From a virus: a stretch of 64,000 nucleotides of DNA. The notes under the pieces are model-generated. The model worked only from the letters and a program-made list of their open reading frames with translations. It did no database searches and had not been told where the DNA came from. The stretch is from the IMG/VR virus record IMGVR_UViG_3300046808_001241, positions 1 to 64,000 of that record; one strand, given 5' to 3'. Numbering within the stretch: the stretch's first letter is position 1; every line of letters begins with the position of its first letter. Made by a program: the position numbers and the translations under genes. Below are positions 21,451 through 28,593 of this stretch, in pieces.

Positions 21451-21783
21451 ATGAAAAACGAAAAACGTCTCATTGCAAAACTAAAAAAAGAAGCTCATGA
21501 TATTTTTTGTGAAGCAATTGACTTAAGAGAACAATCATACAGTTTGGAAGAAGAAGCAAAACTTCTGCTGGATGAAGTAAAGCAAATAGAGGAGCATATT
21601 AAAGGAAGAGATTCTACTGCTTCTTGCGTTATAGCAAAAGATATTTTAAAAGCTTCGAGTGAAAAACTTGGAGGGTTTGCGTTGAAGACTTTATATGATG
21701 TCTTGGACGGCAAACGACTAGAGCAAGAACAGAAAGAACGCTTTTCTTTGTTAGCTCGAGAATATTTGCATGTAATTGTATGA
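21451..21783 (+). CDS. coiled-coil protein
   Basis: 110 residues, helical throughout with heptad-like spacing (SLEEEAKLLLDEVKQIEEHI). Stop overlaps the next start. Confidence 0.65.
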   Translation: MKNEKRLIAKLKKEAHDIFCEAIDLREQSYSLEEEAKLLLDEVKQIEEHIKGRDSTASCVIAKDILKASSEKLGGFALKTLYDVLDGKRLEQEQKERFSLLAREYLHVIV

Positions 21784-22418
21784 TTTCTAAACAAACAAGT
21801 TTGGAAGCGCTGTACGAGCATAGTCAAACTCAATATACAGACTACCTTCTTAAAGAATGTGTTGATGGGTTTGATTGGAGTAATTTCTGGAAGTTTTATG
21901 TATTTTGCGAACAGAACTATTCTTGCTTATACGAAGCATTTGAACTTAAAAACAAAACAAAAACTACGGACGAGTACAAGGTAATTGCTACAAATGGCAT
22001 GGAGTTTGAAGTTTATGTAAATTATATGAACTCCCATCAGTTAGATGATAGAATTCTTAACGCTCTTTATTCAGACCCTAATAACAAAACAACTATTCAC
22101 AAACTTCAGAAATGTATATCTGACACTAAAGCTCCGGTGTTAAACGTAAACTTCATAGATTCGAATAAAAATACTCACGTCACAGGAAAATTAGGAAACT
22201 ATTCATTTTCTGTAATTAGCGGAATCAAGAAAGCGATTATCAATAGTATACATGCAAGAAATGATGCTGTTCCAGATGTGATGTTTTTTATAGCAAACAA
22301 AAACGAACAAAAGAAAATACAATTTTTCGTTAACGGATTTCATAATATGTTTGGCTTGAATAACGCATATATAGATTCAACATACCCTCATCATAGTTCG
22401 GTGTTTTTATTTCGTTAG
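21780..22418 (+). CDS. hypothetical protein
   Basis: 212 residues, alpha/beta, several Cys and Tyr. ATGA-coupled to 21451-21783. Unrecognised. Confidence 0.65.
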   Translation: MISKQTSLEALYEHSQTQYTDYLLKECVDGFDWSNFWKFYVFCEQNYSCLYEAFELKNKTKTTDEYKVIATNGMEFEVYVNYMNSHQLDDRILNALYSDPNNKTTIHKLQKCISDTKAPVLNVNFIDSNKNTHVTGKLGNYSFSVISGIKKAIINSIHARNDAVPDVMFFIANKNEQKKIQFFVNGFHNMFGLNNAYIDSTYPHHSSVFLFR

Positions 22419-22420
22419 TG

Positions 22421-22449
22421 TTGACTAGTCCAAAATTTTGATAGAAATT
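22421..22449 (+). promoter_or_regulatory. sigma70-like promoter, TTGACTAGTCC variant
   Basis: -35 TTGACT, 17-bp spacer, -10 GAAATT; 8 nt to ATG 22458. Confidence 0.65.
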
Positions 22450-22457
22450 AATTGCAA

Positions 22458-22796
22458 ATGAAAATAACAAATATGTTACTGTTAGCTTCTGTGTCATTGA
22501 CACTAATTGGGTGCACGACTTATCCAAAGACTTATACATACAGTCCGACCGTTACCATTAACGGAGACAACAATTCGTCAACTCCTTTGGTTCTTCCGAA
22601 TCCGTTTGCTAAAACTCCTCGAGCTAAAACAGAACACAATATAAATACTACCCAACGAATTTATAGTTATCAAGAACAACCAAGTCCTCTGACTGCCCGT
22701 ATTCCTGAGCCACCTGTTTCAGCAAATTATTATCCAACTTATAATCGTGAAGAAACGTACGTATTTGTTGGTCCAGAATACCTCCAAGCTAACTGA
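22458..22796 (+). CDS. lipoprotein, Pro/Thr/Tyr-rich
   Basis: 112 residues. MKITNMLLLASVSLTLIGC gives a lipobox Cys at position 19. The mature part is low-complexity, rich in Pro, Thr and Tyr, reminiscent of 5306-5620. Confidence 0.75.
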   Translation: MKITNMLLLASVSLTLIGCTTYPKTYTYSPTVTINGDNNSSTPLVLPNPFAKTPRAKTEHNINTTQRIYSYQEQPSPLTARIPEPPVSANYYPTYNREETYVFVGPEYLQAN

Positions 22797-22800
22797 GTTT

Positions 22801-22932
22801 ATGCTTTACTTTGTAATACTTGTATGGAATATGTTCGTAATAGGAGGATGTGCATATCTGGTTTTTTGGAAGGCAGCCTCCGCTTGGTGGTTCGTTCTTG
22901 CTATGATGTTGATTTTTAGAATTGGAAAATAA
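22801..22932 (+). CDS. small two-span membrane protein
   Basis: 43 residues, almost wholly hydrophobic (MLYFVILVWNMFVIGGCAYL...WWFVLAMMLIF). Holin-like size, but there is no lysis context here. Confidence 0.55.
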   Translation: MLYFVILVWNMFVIGGCAYLVFWKAASAWWFVLAMMLIFRIGK

Positions 22933-22937
22933 AGAAA

Positions 22938-23222
22938 GTGAGAAGAATTTATACACATCCTCAAGTTCCAAAAAAATTCATTCTTAGTATCCAGTACGGA
23001 GGGCTAGTGAGTAGTCTAATAATTTTTTGGTTAGGCATAACGTTTCCCTCCCAAATTAAAGATTTGTTAAGACAAACAACAACTAAATTTTTCAACGCAC
23101 CCTTGAAACACAACAACAAATTGAATTATGGACCATATTCTGATGCTCTTGCAAGAAATTTTATTAAAAATTTAAAAATAAACGTTGATGAGTCCAAATT
23201 AACAAATGAATATAATAAATAA
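22938..23222 (+). CDS. small membrane protein, GTG start
   Basis: 94 residues, basic N-terminus, one transmembrane helix at about 18-36, soluble C-terminal domain. GTG start inferred. Confidence 0.6.
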   Translation: MRRIYTHPQVPKKFILSIQYGGLVSSLIIFWLGITFPSQIKDLLRQTTTKFFNAPLKHNNKLNYGPYSDALARNFIKNLKINVDESKLTNEYNK

Positions 23223-23223
23223 T

Positions 23224-23721
23224 ATGAACGAAGAAAAAACATATCACATTGATGTAACGCCAGAAGAGGATGCCCTATTTAACTCGGACGTAAAATCGAA
23301 AAACAAAACCCATAAACAACCACTTTCTTTTACAAAAGTAGTTTGTGTAGTTGCAGCGGTTCATGCAGTAATTGGAGCAGGTGTCTTGTCTATGACAAAT
23401 TCAGCTCACGCAAAACCAAAGGACGACATTGACTTGACGCAACCAGTAGCCGAAATTCCAAAGCAATATCAAGAACCAACTCCAACTCCATCTCCAACTC
23501 CTTCTCCTACTCCAATCAAAATTACTCAAAAAATAACTTCCGTAACAACTCTTCAATCAAAGACAAACGACAAGTATATAAAAGAATATGTAGTAAAACA
23601 AGGAGACACTCTATACAGTATTTCAAAAAAATATAAACTGAATACAGAACGTCTTATTAAAATAAATAACATTAAAGACACCAACAAATTAGTTGTCGGA
23701 CAAAAACTCAAATTTTTGTAA
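23224..23721 (+). CDS. membrane-anchored LysM protein
   Basis: 165 residues. Cytoplasmic acidic N-terminus, transmembrane helix about 37-60 ending in an AHA site, a PTPTPSPTP linker (about 88-100), then a LysM domain (EYVVKQGDTLYSISKKYKL, about 118-165). LysM binds peptidoglycan in the periplasm. It may also interact with the neighbour at 23725, which shares the same N-terminal layout. Confidence 0.85.
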   Translation: MNEEKTYHIDVTPEEDALFNSDVKSKNKTHKQPLSFTKVVCVVAAVHAVIGAGVLSMTNSAHAKPKDDIDLTQPVAEIPKQYQEPTPTPSPTPSPTPIKITQKITSVTTLQSKTNDKYIKEYVVKQGDTLYSISKKYKLNTERLIKINNIKDTNKLVVGQKLKFL

Positions 23722-23724
23722 TTC

Positions 23725-24336
23725 ATGAAAAAACCAATAACATTTAAACAAGCTGGTATGATCGTAATCGTTCTGCATGTAGCTGGATTTATTGGTTTTA
23801 CTCAATATGCAAGTTATAGAGCAGCCATAGCTAAACAATTGAGAGAGTCTAAAAAGACGGAACTGTTGTCAGAAATTCGTTCACAACAAGATTGGAATAA
23901 CGTCAACATAAAGCCTAGAATTGTTGCAGTAGCGACTCCCAAAAAACCCTCTTCTCCTAGTAATAAGGAAAACCAAAAAGGGGACATGCTACGAACCGTA
24001 CAAAATTTTGCAGTACAAACAACTGACAAAATCAAACAAGAGCTGAAGGAGGTTAACGTCTCTTCAACAAACCAGCAGCAACCAGCTAGAACAAAACCGG
24101 TCACCTCTACTGTTTGGAAGGTAGAAGTAAAACAACCGTCTCCGACACCATCAATAGTTGCTTCGAAGCAACAAGCCCAAAAAAGAAAAATAGATATAGC
24201 CTCGATTAAACAAAATGTAAATAAACTTAAATCTGAAATACAAACCATCAAAACGGTCAGTTTCAGCAACGGACTTGTTACGCAAACTACGGAAGAAATT
24301 CAACAAAGGATGTCTTCTCACATAGTGCTGAGATAA
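23725..24336 (+). CDS. membrane-anchored periplasmic coiled-coil protein
   Basis: 203 residues. A short N-terminus and transmembrane helix (AGMIVIVLHVAGFIGF, about 10-25) resemble the LysM gene upstream. A long Pro/Lys/Gln linker and C-terminal coiled coil (IDIASIKQNVNKLKSEIQTI) follow. Function unknown. Confidence 0.65.
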   Translation: MKKPITFKQAGMIVIVLHVAGFIGFTQYASYRAAIAKQLRESKKTELLSEIRSQQDWNNVNIKPRIVAVATPKKPSSPSNKENQKGDMLRTVQNFAVQTTDKIKQELKEVNVSSTNQQQPARTKPVTSTVWKVEVKQPSPTPSIVASKQQAQKRKIDIASIKQNVNKLKSEIQTIKTVSFSNGLVTQTTEEIQQRMSSHIVLR

Positions 24337-24337
24337 T

Positions 24338-24343
24338 TATACT
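24338..24343 (+). promoter_or_regulatory. possible promoter of the RNA cluster
   Basis: -10 TATACT directly before the structured region; the -35 (TTCTCA at 24315) is poor. Confidence 0.35.
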
Positions 24344-24344
24344 T

Positions 24345-24590
24345 GGGCTAAGCATGAAAACGAGCCGCGACCCGCTGATAAAGGGTGCTTAGTCCTAAGA
24401 CGTCGCGGGTAAACGTCTCATTTGCCAGACCCGATTAGGCAGGGAGTGATAAGTAACCTTCGTCCAGCGTGTTAAAAACACGGTAGCCAATGAAGAGCTT
24501 TCTGGTATAATTACATTTGATCTCTGCCAAAGGCAGGAATCCTACAGAGGCTTGACCGCTGAGCCAGCAATGCGAATTAGCGGTAACGAT
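24345..24590 (+). ncRNA. candidate structured RNA upstream of tmRNA
   Basis: About 245 nt with no ORF and dense complementarity. GGGCTAAGCA (24345-24354) pairs with TGCTTAGTCC (24385-24394) while CCGCGAC (24365-24371) pairs with GTCGCGG (24402-24408), so the helices interleave as a pseudoknot. Further hairpins: CGTGTT/AACACG near 24468-24482, CTGCC/GGCAG near 24523-24536, ACCGCT/AGCGGT near 24555-24583. No RNase P, 6S or known riboswitch signature recognised. It may be an independent RNA or a long processed leader of tmRNA. Confidence 0.5.
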
Positions 24591-24602
24591 CTTTGAAATT
24601 TT

Positions 24603-25036
24603 GGGGGTGTACTGGTTTCGACACATAGTTGAACCTAAGAGTGCATGCAGAGGTTAATCGATGGCCTCTTTAAAAATCGATTAAAAACCTAAACGCAGAA
24701 GACAACACTTCTGACCTCTTAGCTGAGGCCGAATACATCTTCAACAATGCTGACGAGTTCCTCGCCGGCGTTGAAGAGTACGAACTCGCAGCCTAAGAGC
24801 CTAATAGAGGATCCTCTAAATCTATTTTGAAACGTAGAGGAAAAGATAACAGTGTAAGCTTGTAAAAAATTACCACTGAGAAATATATGATCTTCGCATA
24901 TATAGGCAGACACAAAAAGTTAGGCCGATGAGCCACGACAGCCTTTTGTCAATCAAATGTCAAATCCATCCAAGCATGTGAAGAGCTTTTAGCATAAATT
25001 ATTTGGACAGGGGTTCGAATCCCCTCACCTCCACCA
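24603..25036 (+). ncRNA. ssrA: tmRNA
   Basis: 434 nt. 5' GGGGGTGTACTGGTTTCGAC and 3' GGACAGGGGTTCGAATCCCC-T-CACCTCC-ACCA form the tRNA-Ala-like domain, with the G3.U70 pair needed for alanine charging. The resume codon is probably GCA at 24695; the tag frame runs 33 codons to TAA at 24794, beginning AEDNTSDLLAEAEY and ending EEYELAA. tmRNA rescues stalled ribosomes and marks the product for proteolysis. The tag is about three times the usual length. Confidence 0.93.
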
Positions 25037-25053
25037 TAAATATATTAACTAAC

Positions 25054-25141
25054 GGACAGGTGGCAGAGTGGTCGATTGCGCTGGTCTTGAAAACCAGAGG
25101 ACCGAAAGGTTCCGTGGGTTCGAATCCTACCCTGTCCGCCA
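25054..25141 (+). tRNA. tRNA-Ser (TGA)
   Basis: Long variable arm, anticodon loop CTTGAAA, acceptor GGACAGG/CCTGTCC, CCA encoded. Confidence 0.95.
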
Positions 25142-25161
25142 CTTTCTCATTGCGAACGAAA

Positions 25162-25233
25162 GGGGGTGTGGTGCTAATGGTAACACATGGCCTTTGCAAG
25201 GCTGGGTTAAGAGTTCGATTCTCTTCACCTCCA
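25162..25233 (+). tRNA. tRNA-Ala (TGC)
   Basis: Acceptor GGGGGTG/CACCTCC with G3.U70, anticodon loop TTTGCAA, T arm AAGAGTTCGATTCTCTT. No encoded CCA. Its acceptor stem is identical to that of the tmRNA. Confidence 0.88.
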
Positions 25234-25238
25234 CGTTC

Positions 25239-25337
25239 TTACTTTTTCTTTTTATTAGCTCCTTTTTGAGATGATTTAGAACCAGCTTGCTTTGGTTTTT
25301 TCTTTTCTTTACGTTGGGAGTTGTTTCCTTTTGCCAT
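25239..25337 (-). CDS. 32-residue Lys-rich peptide
   Basis: MAKGNNSQRKEKKKPKQAGS followed by a Lys-rich end, on the minus strand between tRNA-Ala and 25406. Intrinsically disordered and very basic. Short, so only moderately supported. Confidence 0.45.
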   Translation of the reverse strand: MAKGNNSQRKEKKKPKQAGSKSSQKGANKKKK

Positions 25338-25370
25338 AGTAAAATTACTTATTATTTTTTGTTAATTTTC

Positions 25371-25399
25371 TTGAATGTCCAAACATTTCGTGTATTATA
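25371..25399 (+). promoter_or_regulatory. sigma70-like promoter
   Basis: -35 TTGAAT followed by GTCC, 17-bp spacer, -10 ATTATA (or TATTAT one base earlier); 6 nt to ATG 25406. Confidence 0.7.
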
Positions 25400-25405
25400 T
25401 AAAGC

Positions 25406-25672
25406 ATGCAACCGACTATTAAAGATCTACGACGGCAAGGGTACAAGGTACGAGTAATGCACACTCGGGAATATTGGATTAAAGCTAGGGTAACCGGGCA
25501 CTCAAAAGAACTGCATGCAAGAGGAGGTTCTACTAAAATTGAACTAACCACACCCGATAAACAACACACAGTTGCAGGAGAAGCAGTTTGTTCGCTTGAA
25601 GATAACTTTAATAGGAAATTAGGCAATTCAATTGCTCTTGGACGAGCTCTTACAGCGTTAGAACACAAATAA
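25406..25672 (+). CDS. hypothetical basic protein
   Basis: 88 residues, basic, His/Arg-rich N-terminal half (MQPTIKDLRRQGYKVRVMH). Sits in the tRNA cluster. Unrecognised. Confidence 0.65.
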   Translation: MQPTIKDLRRQGYKVRVMHTREYWIKARVTGHSKELHARGGSTKIELTTPDKQHTVAGEAVCSLEDNFNRKLGNSIALGRALTALEHK

Positions 25673-25680
25673 TTTAAAAA

Positions 25681-25767
25681 GCTCGAGTGGCGAAATGGCG
25701 AAACGCAAAGGACTTAAAATCCTTTACATTAGAAACACTGTGGGTTCGAGTCCCACCTCGAGTACCA
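25681..25767 (+). tRNA. tRNA-Leu (TAA)
   Basis: Anticodon loop CTTAAAA, long variable arm, T arm GTGGGTTCGAGTCCCAC, CCA encoded. Confidence 0.95.
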
Positions 25768-25778
25768 AATTTTAAAAT

Positions 25779-25863
25779 GGGTAGTTCGTATAGCGGCAAT
25801 TACTGAAGACTGTAAATCTTCTGCCTTCGGGCTTCGCAGGTTCGAGTCCTGCACTACCCACCA
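25779..25863 (+). tRNA. tRNA-Tyr (GTA)
   Basis: Acceptor GGGTAGT/ACTACCC, anticodon loop CTGTAAA, long variable arm, CCA encoded. Confidence 0.95.
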
Positions 25864-25873
25864 CTTTCAAAAT

Positions 25874-26041
25874 ATGACACAAAACACAACACAAGAAAAA
25901 GTATTCCAACTCTGTCAGGAATTGGAAGAGATGAAGCAACGCAAAAAGTCGTTCGTTAGGGCTTATAACGAAGAAATCAAGCGTTTGCAAGCAGAGATTA
26001 AAGACCTTATCAATCCCGAAGAAGCAGTTGAACTTCCTTAA
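25874..26041 (+). CDS. small coiled-coil protein
   Basis: 55 residues (MTQNTTQEKVFQLCQELEEM...), one long charged coiled coil. Lies between tRNA-Tyr and the SemiSWEET-like gene. Confidence 0.6.
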   Translation: MTQNTTQEKVFQLCQELEEMKQRKKSFVRAYNEEIKRLQAEIKDLINPEEAVELP

Positions 26042-26093
26042 TATTCAAAAGAACCGGCTTAGTTAGTTCGATCCCAATTAAGCATATTATTAC

Positions 26094-26360
26094 ATGAAGG
26101 ATCTCATAAGAGAGTCAGCAGGAATATTAATGGCTTTGTGCTTTATGTTCTGTTATGTACCTCAAATAGTCAAAATAGCAAAAACAAAATCTTCAAAAGA
26201 CGTTTCTCTGTCTTTAATCTTTATGTGCATGGGAGGATACACATTTGGTTTGCTTTATATGTTTTTGACGAATTTTGCTTTGTGGATATTTTTAAACTAC
26301 ACTTTTGGGCTTGTCATGTCATCGGTTCTGATATATACTTGCTTTAAATATAAAAAATAG
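26094..26360 (+). CDS. SemiSWEET-like (PQ-loop) membrane transporter
   Basis: 88 residues with three transmembrane helices, the length of bacterial SemiSWEETs. The PQ-loop motif CYVPQIVKIAKTKSSKDVSL spans the end of helix 1 and the loop. SemiSWEETs are dimeric sugar uniporters of the inner membrane. Its stop lies 1 nt before tRNA-Ile. Substrate cannot be read from sequence. Confidence 0.85.
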   Translation: MKDLIRESAGILMALCFMFCYVPQIVKIAKTKSSKDVSLSLIFMCMGGYTFGLLYMFLTNFALWIFLNYTFGLVMSSVLIYTCFKYKK

Positions 26361-26435
26361 ACTTGTAGCTCAGCTAGTCAGAGCACATCATTGATAATGA
26401 TGGGGTCGTTGGTGCAAATCCAACCAGGTCTACCA
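26359..26435 (+). tRNA. tRNA-Ile (GAT)
   Basis: Acceptor AGACTTG/CAGGTCT, anticodon loop TTGATAA, CCA encoded. Its first two bases overlap the SemiSWEET stop codon. Confidence 0.92.
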
Positions 26436-26438
26436 AAC

Positions 26439-26516
26439 GCTCCTATGGTGTAATTGGTTAACACATCTCCCTTTCACGGAGAAGACTTGCGGGTTCGAGC
26501 CCCGCTGGGAGTGCCA
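26439..26516 (+). tRNA. tRNA-Glu (TTC)
   Basis: Anticodon loop CTTTCAC between TCTCC and GGAGA, T arm GCGGGTTCGAGCCCCGC, CCA encoded. Confidence 0.93.
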
Positions 26517-26528
26517 TAAATACTACAA

Positions 26529-26675
26529 ATGAAGGTAGAAAAAATAACACGAATTTACTTGCCTTTCAAAGACCATTTCAAAAAACAAAAAGACGATAAA
26601 AAACAACAACGGAAGAAAAAAACCGTTGAGCAGTCCAAAGAGAAAAAAGATAGTCATTTTATTGGATGGGCATAA
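26529..26675 (+). CDS. 48-residue Lys-rich peptide
   Basis: MKVEKITRIYLPFKDHFKKQ and onward, disordered and very basic. Its end contains the promoter-like TTGAGCAGTCC at 26626. Confidence 0.5.
   Translation: MKVEKITRIYLPFKDHFKKQKDDKKQQRKKKTVEQSKEKKDSHFIGWA
26626..26654 (+). promoter_or_regulatory. promoter for downstream tRNAs
   Basis: -35 TTGAGC + AGTCC, 17-bp spacer, -10 GATAGT, 34 nt upstream of the CAT tRNA. Same variant as the 1380 promoter. Confidence 0.55.
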
Positions 26676-26688
26676 TTAATTTTATAAT

Positions 26689-26758
26689 GCGGGTTACAAT
26701 TCTGGGAATTGGGATGTCTCATAAGCATCTTCAGGAGGGTTCGATTCCCTCACCCGCT
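26689..26758 (+). tRNA. tRNA with anticodon CAT, unusual D region
   Basis: GCGGGT/ACCCGC acceptor (six pairs), anticodon loop CTCATAA with stem GATGT/GCATC, T arm GAGGGTTCGATTCCCTC. The D arm (ACAATTCTGGGAATTGG) is atypical. One of the two CAT tRNAs may serve as Ile2. No encoded CCA. Confidence 0.75.
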
Positions 26759-26762
26759 ATTA

Positions 26763-26837
26763 GCCGGCATAGCTCAGTGGTAGAGCAACGGTTTTGTAAA
26801 CCGTCGGTCCTCGGTTCGAATCCGAGTGTCGGCTCCA
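26763..26837 (+). tRNA. tRNA-Thr (TGT)
   Basis: Acceptor GCCGGCA/TGTCGGC, anticodon loop TTTGTAA, CCA encoded. Confidence 0.95.
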
Positions 26838-26842
26838 TTTTT

Positions 26843-26918
26843 TTGGCGAGTAGCTCAGTGGTAGAGCGGTCGGCTGTTAACCGATTGGTCGTAGGTTCGA
26901 ATCCTACCTCGCCAGCCA
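26843..26918 (+). tRNA. tRNA-Asn (GTT)
   Basis: Acceptor TGGCGAG/CTCGCCA, anticodon loop CTGTTAA, CCA encoded. Confidence 0.95.
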
Positions 26919-26925
26919 TTTTAAG

Positions 26926-26954
26926 TGGACTTGTCCACTATTTGATAGTATCTT
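26926..26954 (+). promoter_or_regulatory. promoter for tRNA-Arg
   Basis: -35 TGGACT + TGTCC, 17-bp spacer, -10 TATCTT, 16 nt before tRNA-Arg. Presence before an RNA gene supports the promoter reading of the motif. Confidence 0.65.
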
Positions 26955-26970
26955 TATTTCACAATAAAAC

Positions 26971-27047
26971 GTACCTGTAGCTCAGTTGGATAGAGCAATA
27001 GCCTTCTAAGCTATTGGTCGCTGGTTCGAGCCCAGCCAGGTACGCCA
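26971..27047 (+). tRNA. tRNA-Arg (TCT)
   Basis: Anticodon loop CTTCTAA, acceptor GTACCTG/CAGGTAC, CCA encoded. Last tRNA of the cluster. Confidence 0.95.
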
Positions 27048-27058
27048 CTTTTACACAC

Positions 27059-28159
27059 ATGACATTACCTACTTTATACGCAAGAACCAATACAGGAGCT
27101 GTTCAACAATGGTCCGTAGAGACATCTGCAAACTCATTCAGAACAATATTTGGTCAAGTTGGTGGAAAGCTTCAAACTACAAATTGGACAGAATGTTACG
27201 AAACTAATTCTGGACGTTCTAATCAAAGAACCCCAGAACAACAAGCCGAGTTTGAGGCTAAAGCTCTTTGGAAGAAAAAGAAAGACTCTGGATATTTTGA
27301 ATCAGTTGATGAAATCGACAAACCGACCTTTGTGGAGCCAATGCTTGCAAAGAATTATGACGATTTTAGAGACAAAATTTCCTTTCCTGTTTTTGCTCAG
27401 CCAAAGCTAGATGGCATTCGTTGCATTGTCACTCAGCACGGAATGTTTACGAGAAACGGAAAGCATATAGAATCTTGTCCTCATATTTTAAAACAACTGC
27501 AAAGGTTTTTTGAAGAGCAACCAAATATAATTTTTGATGGAGAGCTCTACAATCACGATCTTAAACACGATTTTAATAAAATTGCTTCTTTAGTTAAGAA
27601 AATAAAGCCAACTATTGCGGATATCAACGAGTCAAAAAGTCTTGTTGAGTATTGGATATATGATATCGTTGACTCAACTAAAGCTTTTAAACAAAGATTA
27701 GAGTGGATTGAAGAACATATTTTTAACAAAGATTGCGATGCGATTAAATTCGTTCCTACCGCATATCTCCTAACCCAACAAGAACTAGACGCTCATTATG
27801 AAACTTGTACTGAACACGGTTATGAAGGACAGATGGTCCGTTTAAACACAAAGTACGAAAATAAGCGTTCTAAAAATCTCCTTAAGCGTAAAGACTTTCA
27901 AGACAAAGAATATACAATCCTAGACATTATTGAGGGAGAGGGAAACAAATCCGGAATGGCTGGAGCAATGGTGTTTGAAAACGAGACAGGCGTTCGGTTT
28001 AACAGCAACATTAAAGGATCTAGAGATTTTTTAAAAGAAATTTGGAAAGATAAAAACCAGTTGATTGGAGAACAAGCTACTGTAAAATATTTTAATCTGA
28101 CACCAGAGAATAAAGTGCCGCGTTTTCCCTATGTAATTGCTATCAGAAATTATGATTAA
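27059..28159 (+). CDS. ATP-dependent DNA ligase
   Basis: 366 residues. The adenylation motif KLDGIR (Lys116 expected to carry AMP) is followed by FDGELY, a YWIYDIV strand and EGQMVR, then an OB-fold C-terminus with KRKDF. The N-terminal about 85 residues (TLYARTNTGAVQQWSVETS) look like a WGR-type domain, an addition seen in some phage ligases and in PARPs. Seals nicks in replication and recombination. Start chosen at 27059 because the upstream in-frame start lies within tRNA-Arg. Confidence 0.92.
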   Translation: MTLPTLYARTNTGAVQQWSVETSANSFRTIFGQVGGKLQTTNWTECYETNSGRSNQRTPEQQAEFEAKALWKKKKDSGYFESVDEIDKPTFVEPMLAKNYDDFRDKISFPVFAQPKLDGIRCIVTQHGMFTRNGKHIESCPHILKQLQRFFEEQPNIIFDGELYNHDLKHDFNKIASLVKKIKPTIADINESKSLVEYWIYDIVDSTKAFKQRLEWIEEHIFNKDCDAIKFVPTAYLLTQQELDAHYETCTEHGYEGQMVRLNTKYENKRSKNLLKRKDFQDKEYTILDIIEGEGNKSGMAGAMVFENETGVRFNSNIKGSRDFLKEIWKDKNQLIGEQATVKYFNLTPENKVPRFPYVIAIRNYD

Positions 28160-28442
28160 AACGTCCATATCTATTAGAAATCCGTTCGCAAAAGACGAAA
28201 ATTGTTTGATAAGTTGGTGCAAAACAATTGCTTTAACTGAAAATAAAACGTTTGAAATAGAGCTTTGTTCAGCCTCTATGTATAATTTAATTTCAATTAG
28301 CTTGGACTTAGGCTGGAGAGGACAAGATCATGCTGGACCGGAATTACATGTTGAGCTGTTTGGATTTGAGGCTAGAATTAAAATATATGACAACAGACAC
28401 TGGAACTACACCAATGGAACATGGGAACGATATGATGTTTAA
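28152..28442 (+). CDS. hypothetical protein
   Basis: 96 residues (MIKTSISIRNPFAKDENCLI...), beta-rich. Overlaps the ligase stop. Unrecognised. Confidence 0.65.
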   Translation: MIKTSISIRNPFAKDENCLISWCKTIALTENKTFEIELCSASMYNLISISLDLGWRGQDHAGPELHVELFGFEARIKIYDNRHWNYTNGTWERYDV

Positions 28443-28593
28443 GGTAGAACGTTCGACCGGACCAGGTTGGTACGAGGTAATGCTTTCACCGTTTAAAACT
28501 CTGTTAGACGCAACTACTTACATCGAAAAGTATAAACAATATTATCCTGTAGAGGACAGAGTGTATAAAATTACAGAATTAAATGTAACCTAA
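28435..28593 (+). CDS. small hypothetical protein
   Basis: 52 residues (MFKVERSTGPGWYEVMLSPF...). Overlaps the upstream gene by 8 nt; converges with the Ig-like gene. Confidence 0.55.
   Translation: MFKVERSTGPGWYEVMLSPFKTLLDATTYIEKYKQYYPVEDRVYKITELNVT

Noticed and set aside
22801-22932. Second holin
   Set aside because: Right size and two helices, but no lysis gene nearby; left as a small membrane protein.
23215-23222. ATAAATAA before the LysM gene
   Set aside because: Only 1 nt from the ATG and within the coding end of the upstream gene; spacing does not fit the other late elements.
24719-24913. Minus-strand frame opposite the tmRNA tag
   Set aside because: The tmRNA signals on the plus strand are complete; no support for an antisense protein.
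25003-25274. Plus-strand frames across tRNA-Ser and tRNA-Ala
   Set aside because: Translated tRNA sequence; the tRNAs fold fully.
26042-26093. Possible tRNA remnant (AGTTCGATCCC)
   Set aside because: Only a T-arm-like fragment; no acceptor or anticodon partner found.
26666-26980. 104-codon frame and its antisense across the Met/Thr/Asn tRNAs
   Set aside because: Covers three well-formed tRNAs; the peptide has the look of translated tRNA T arms.
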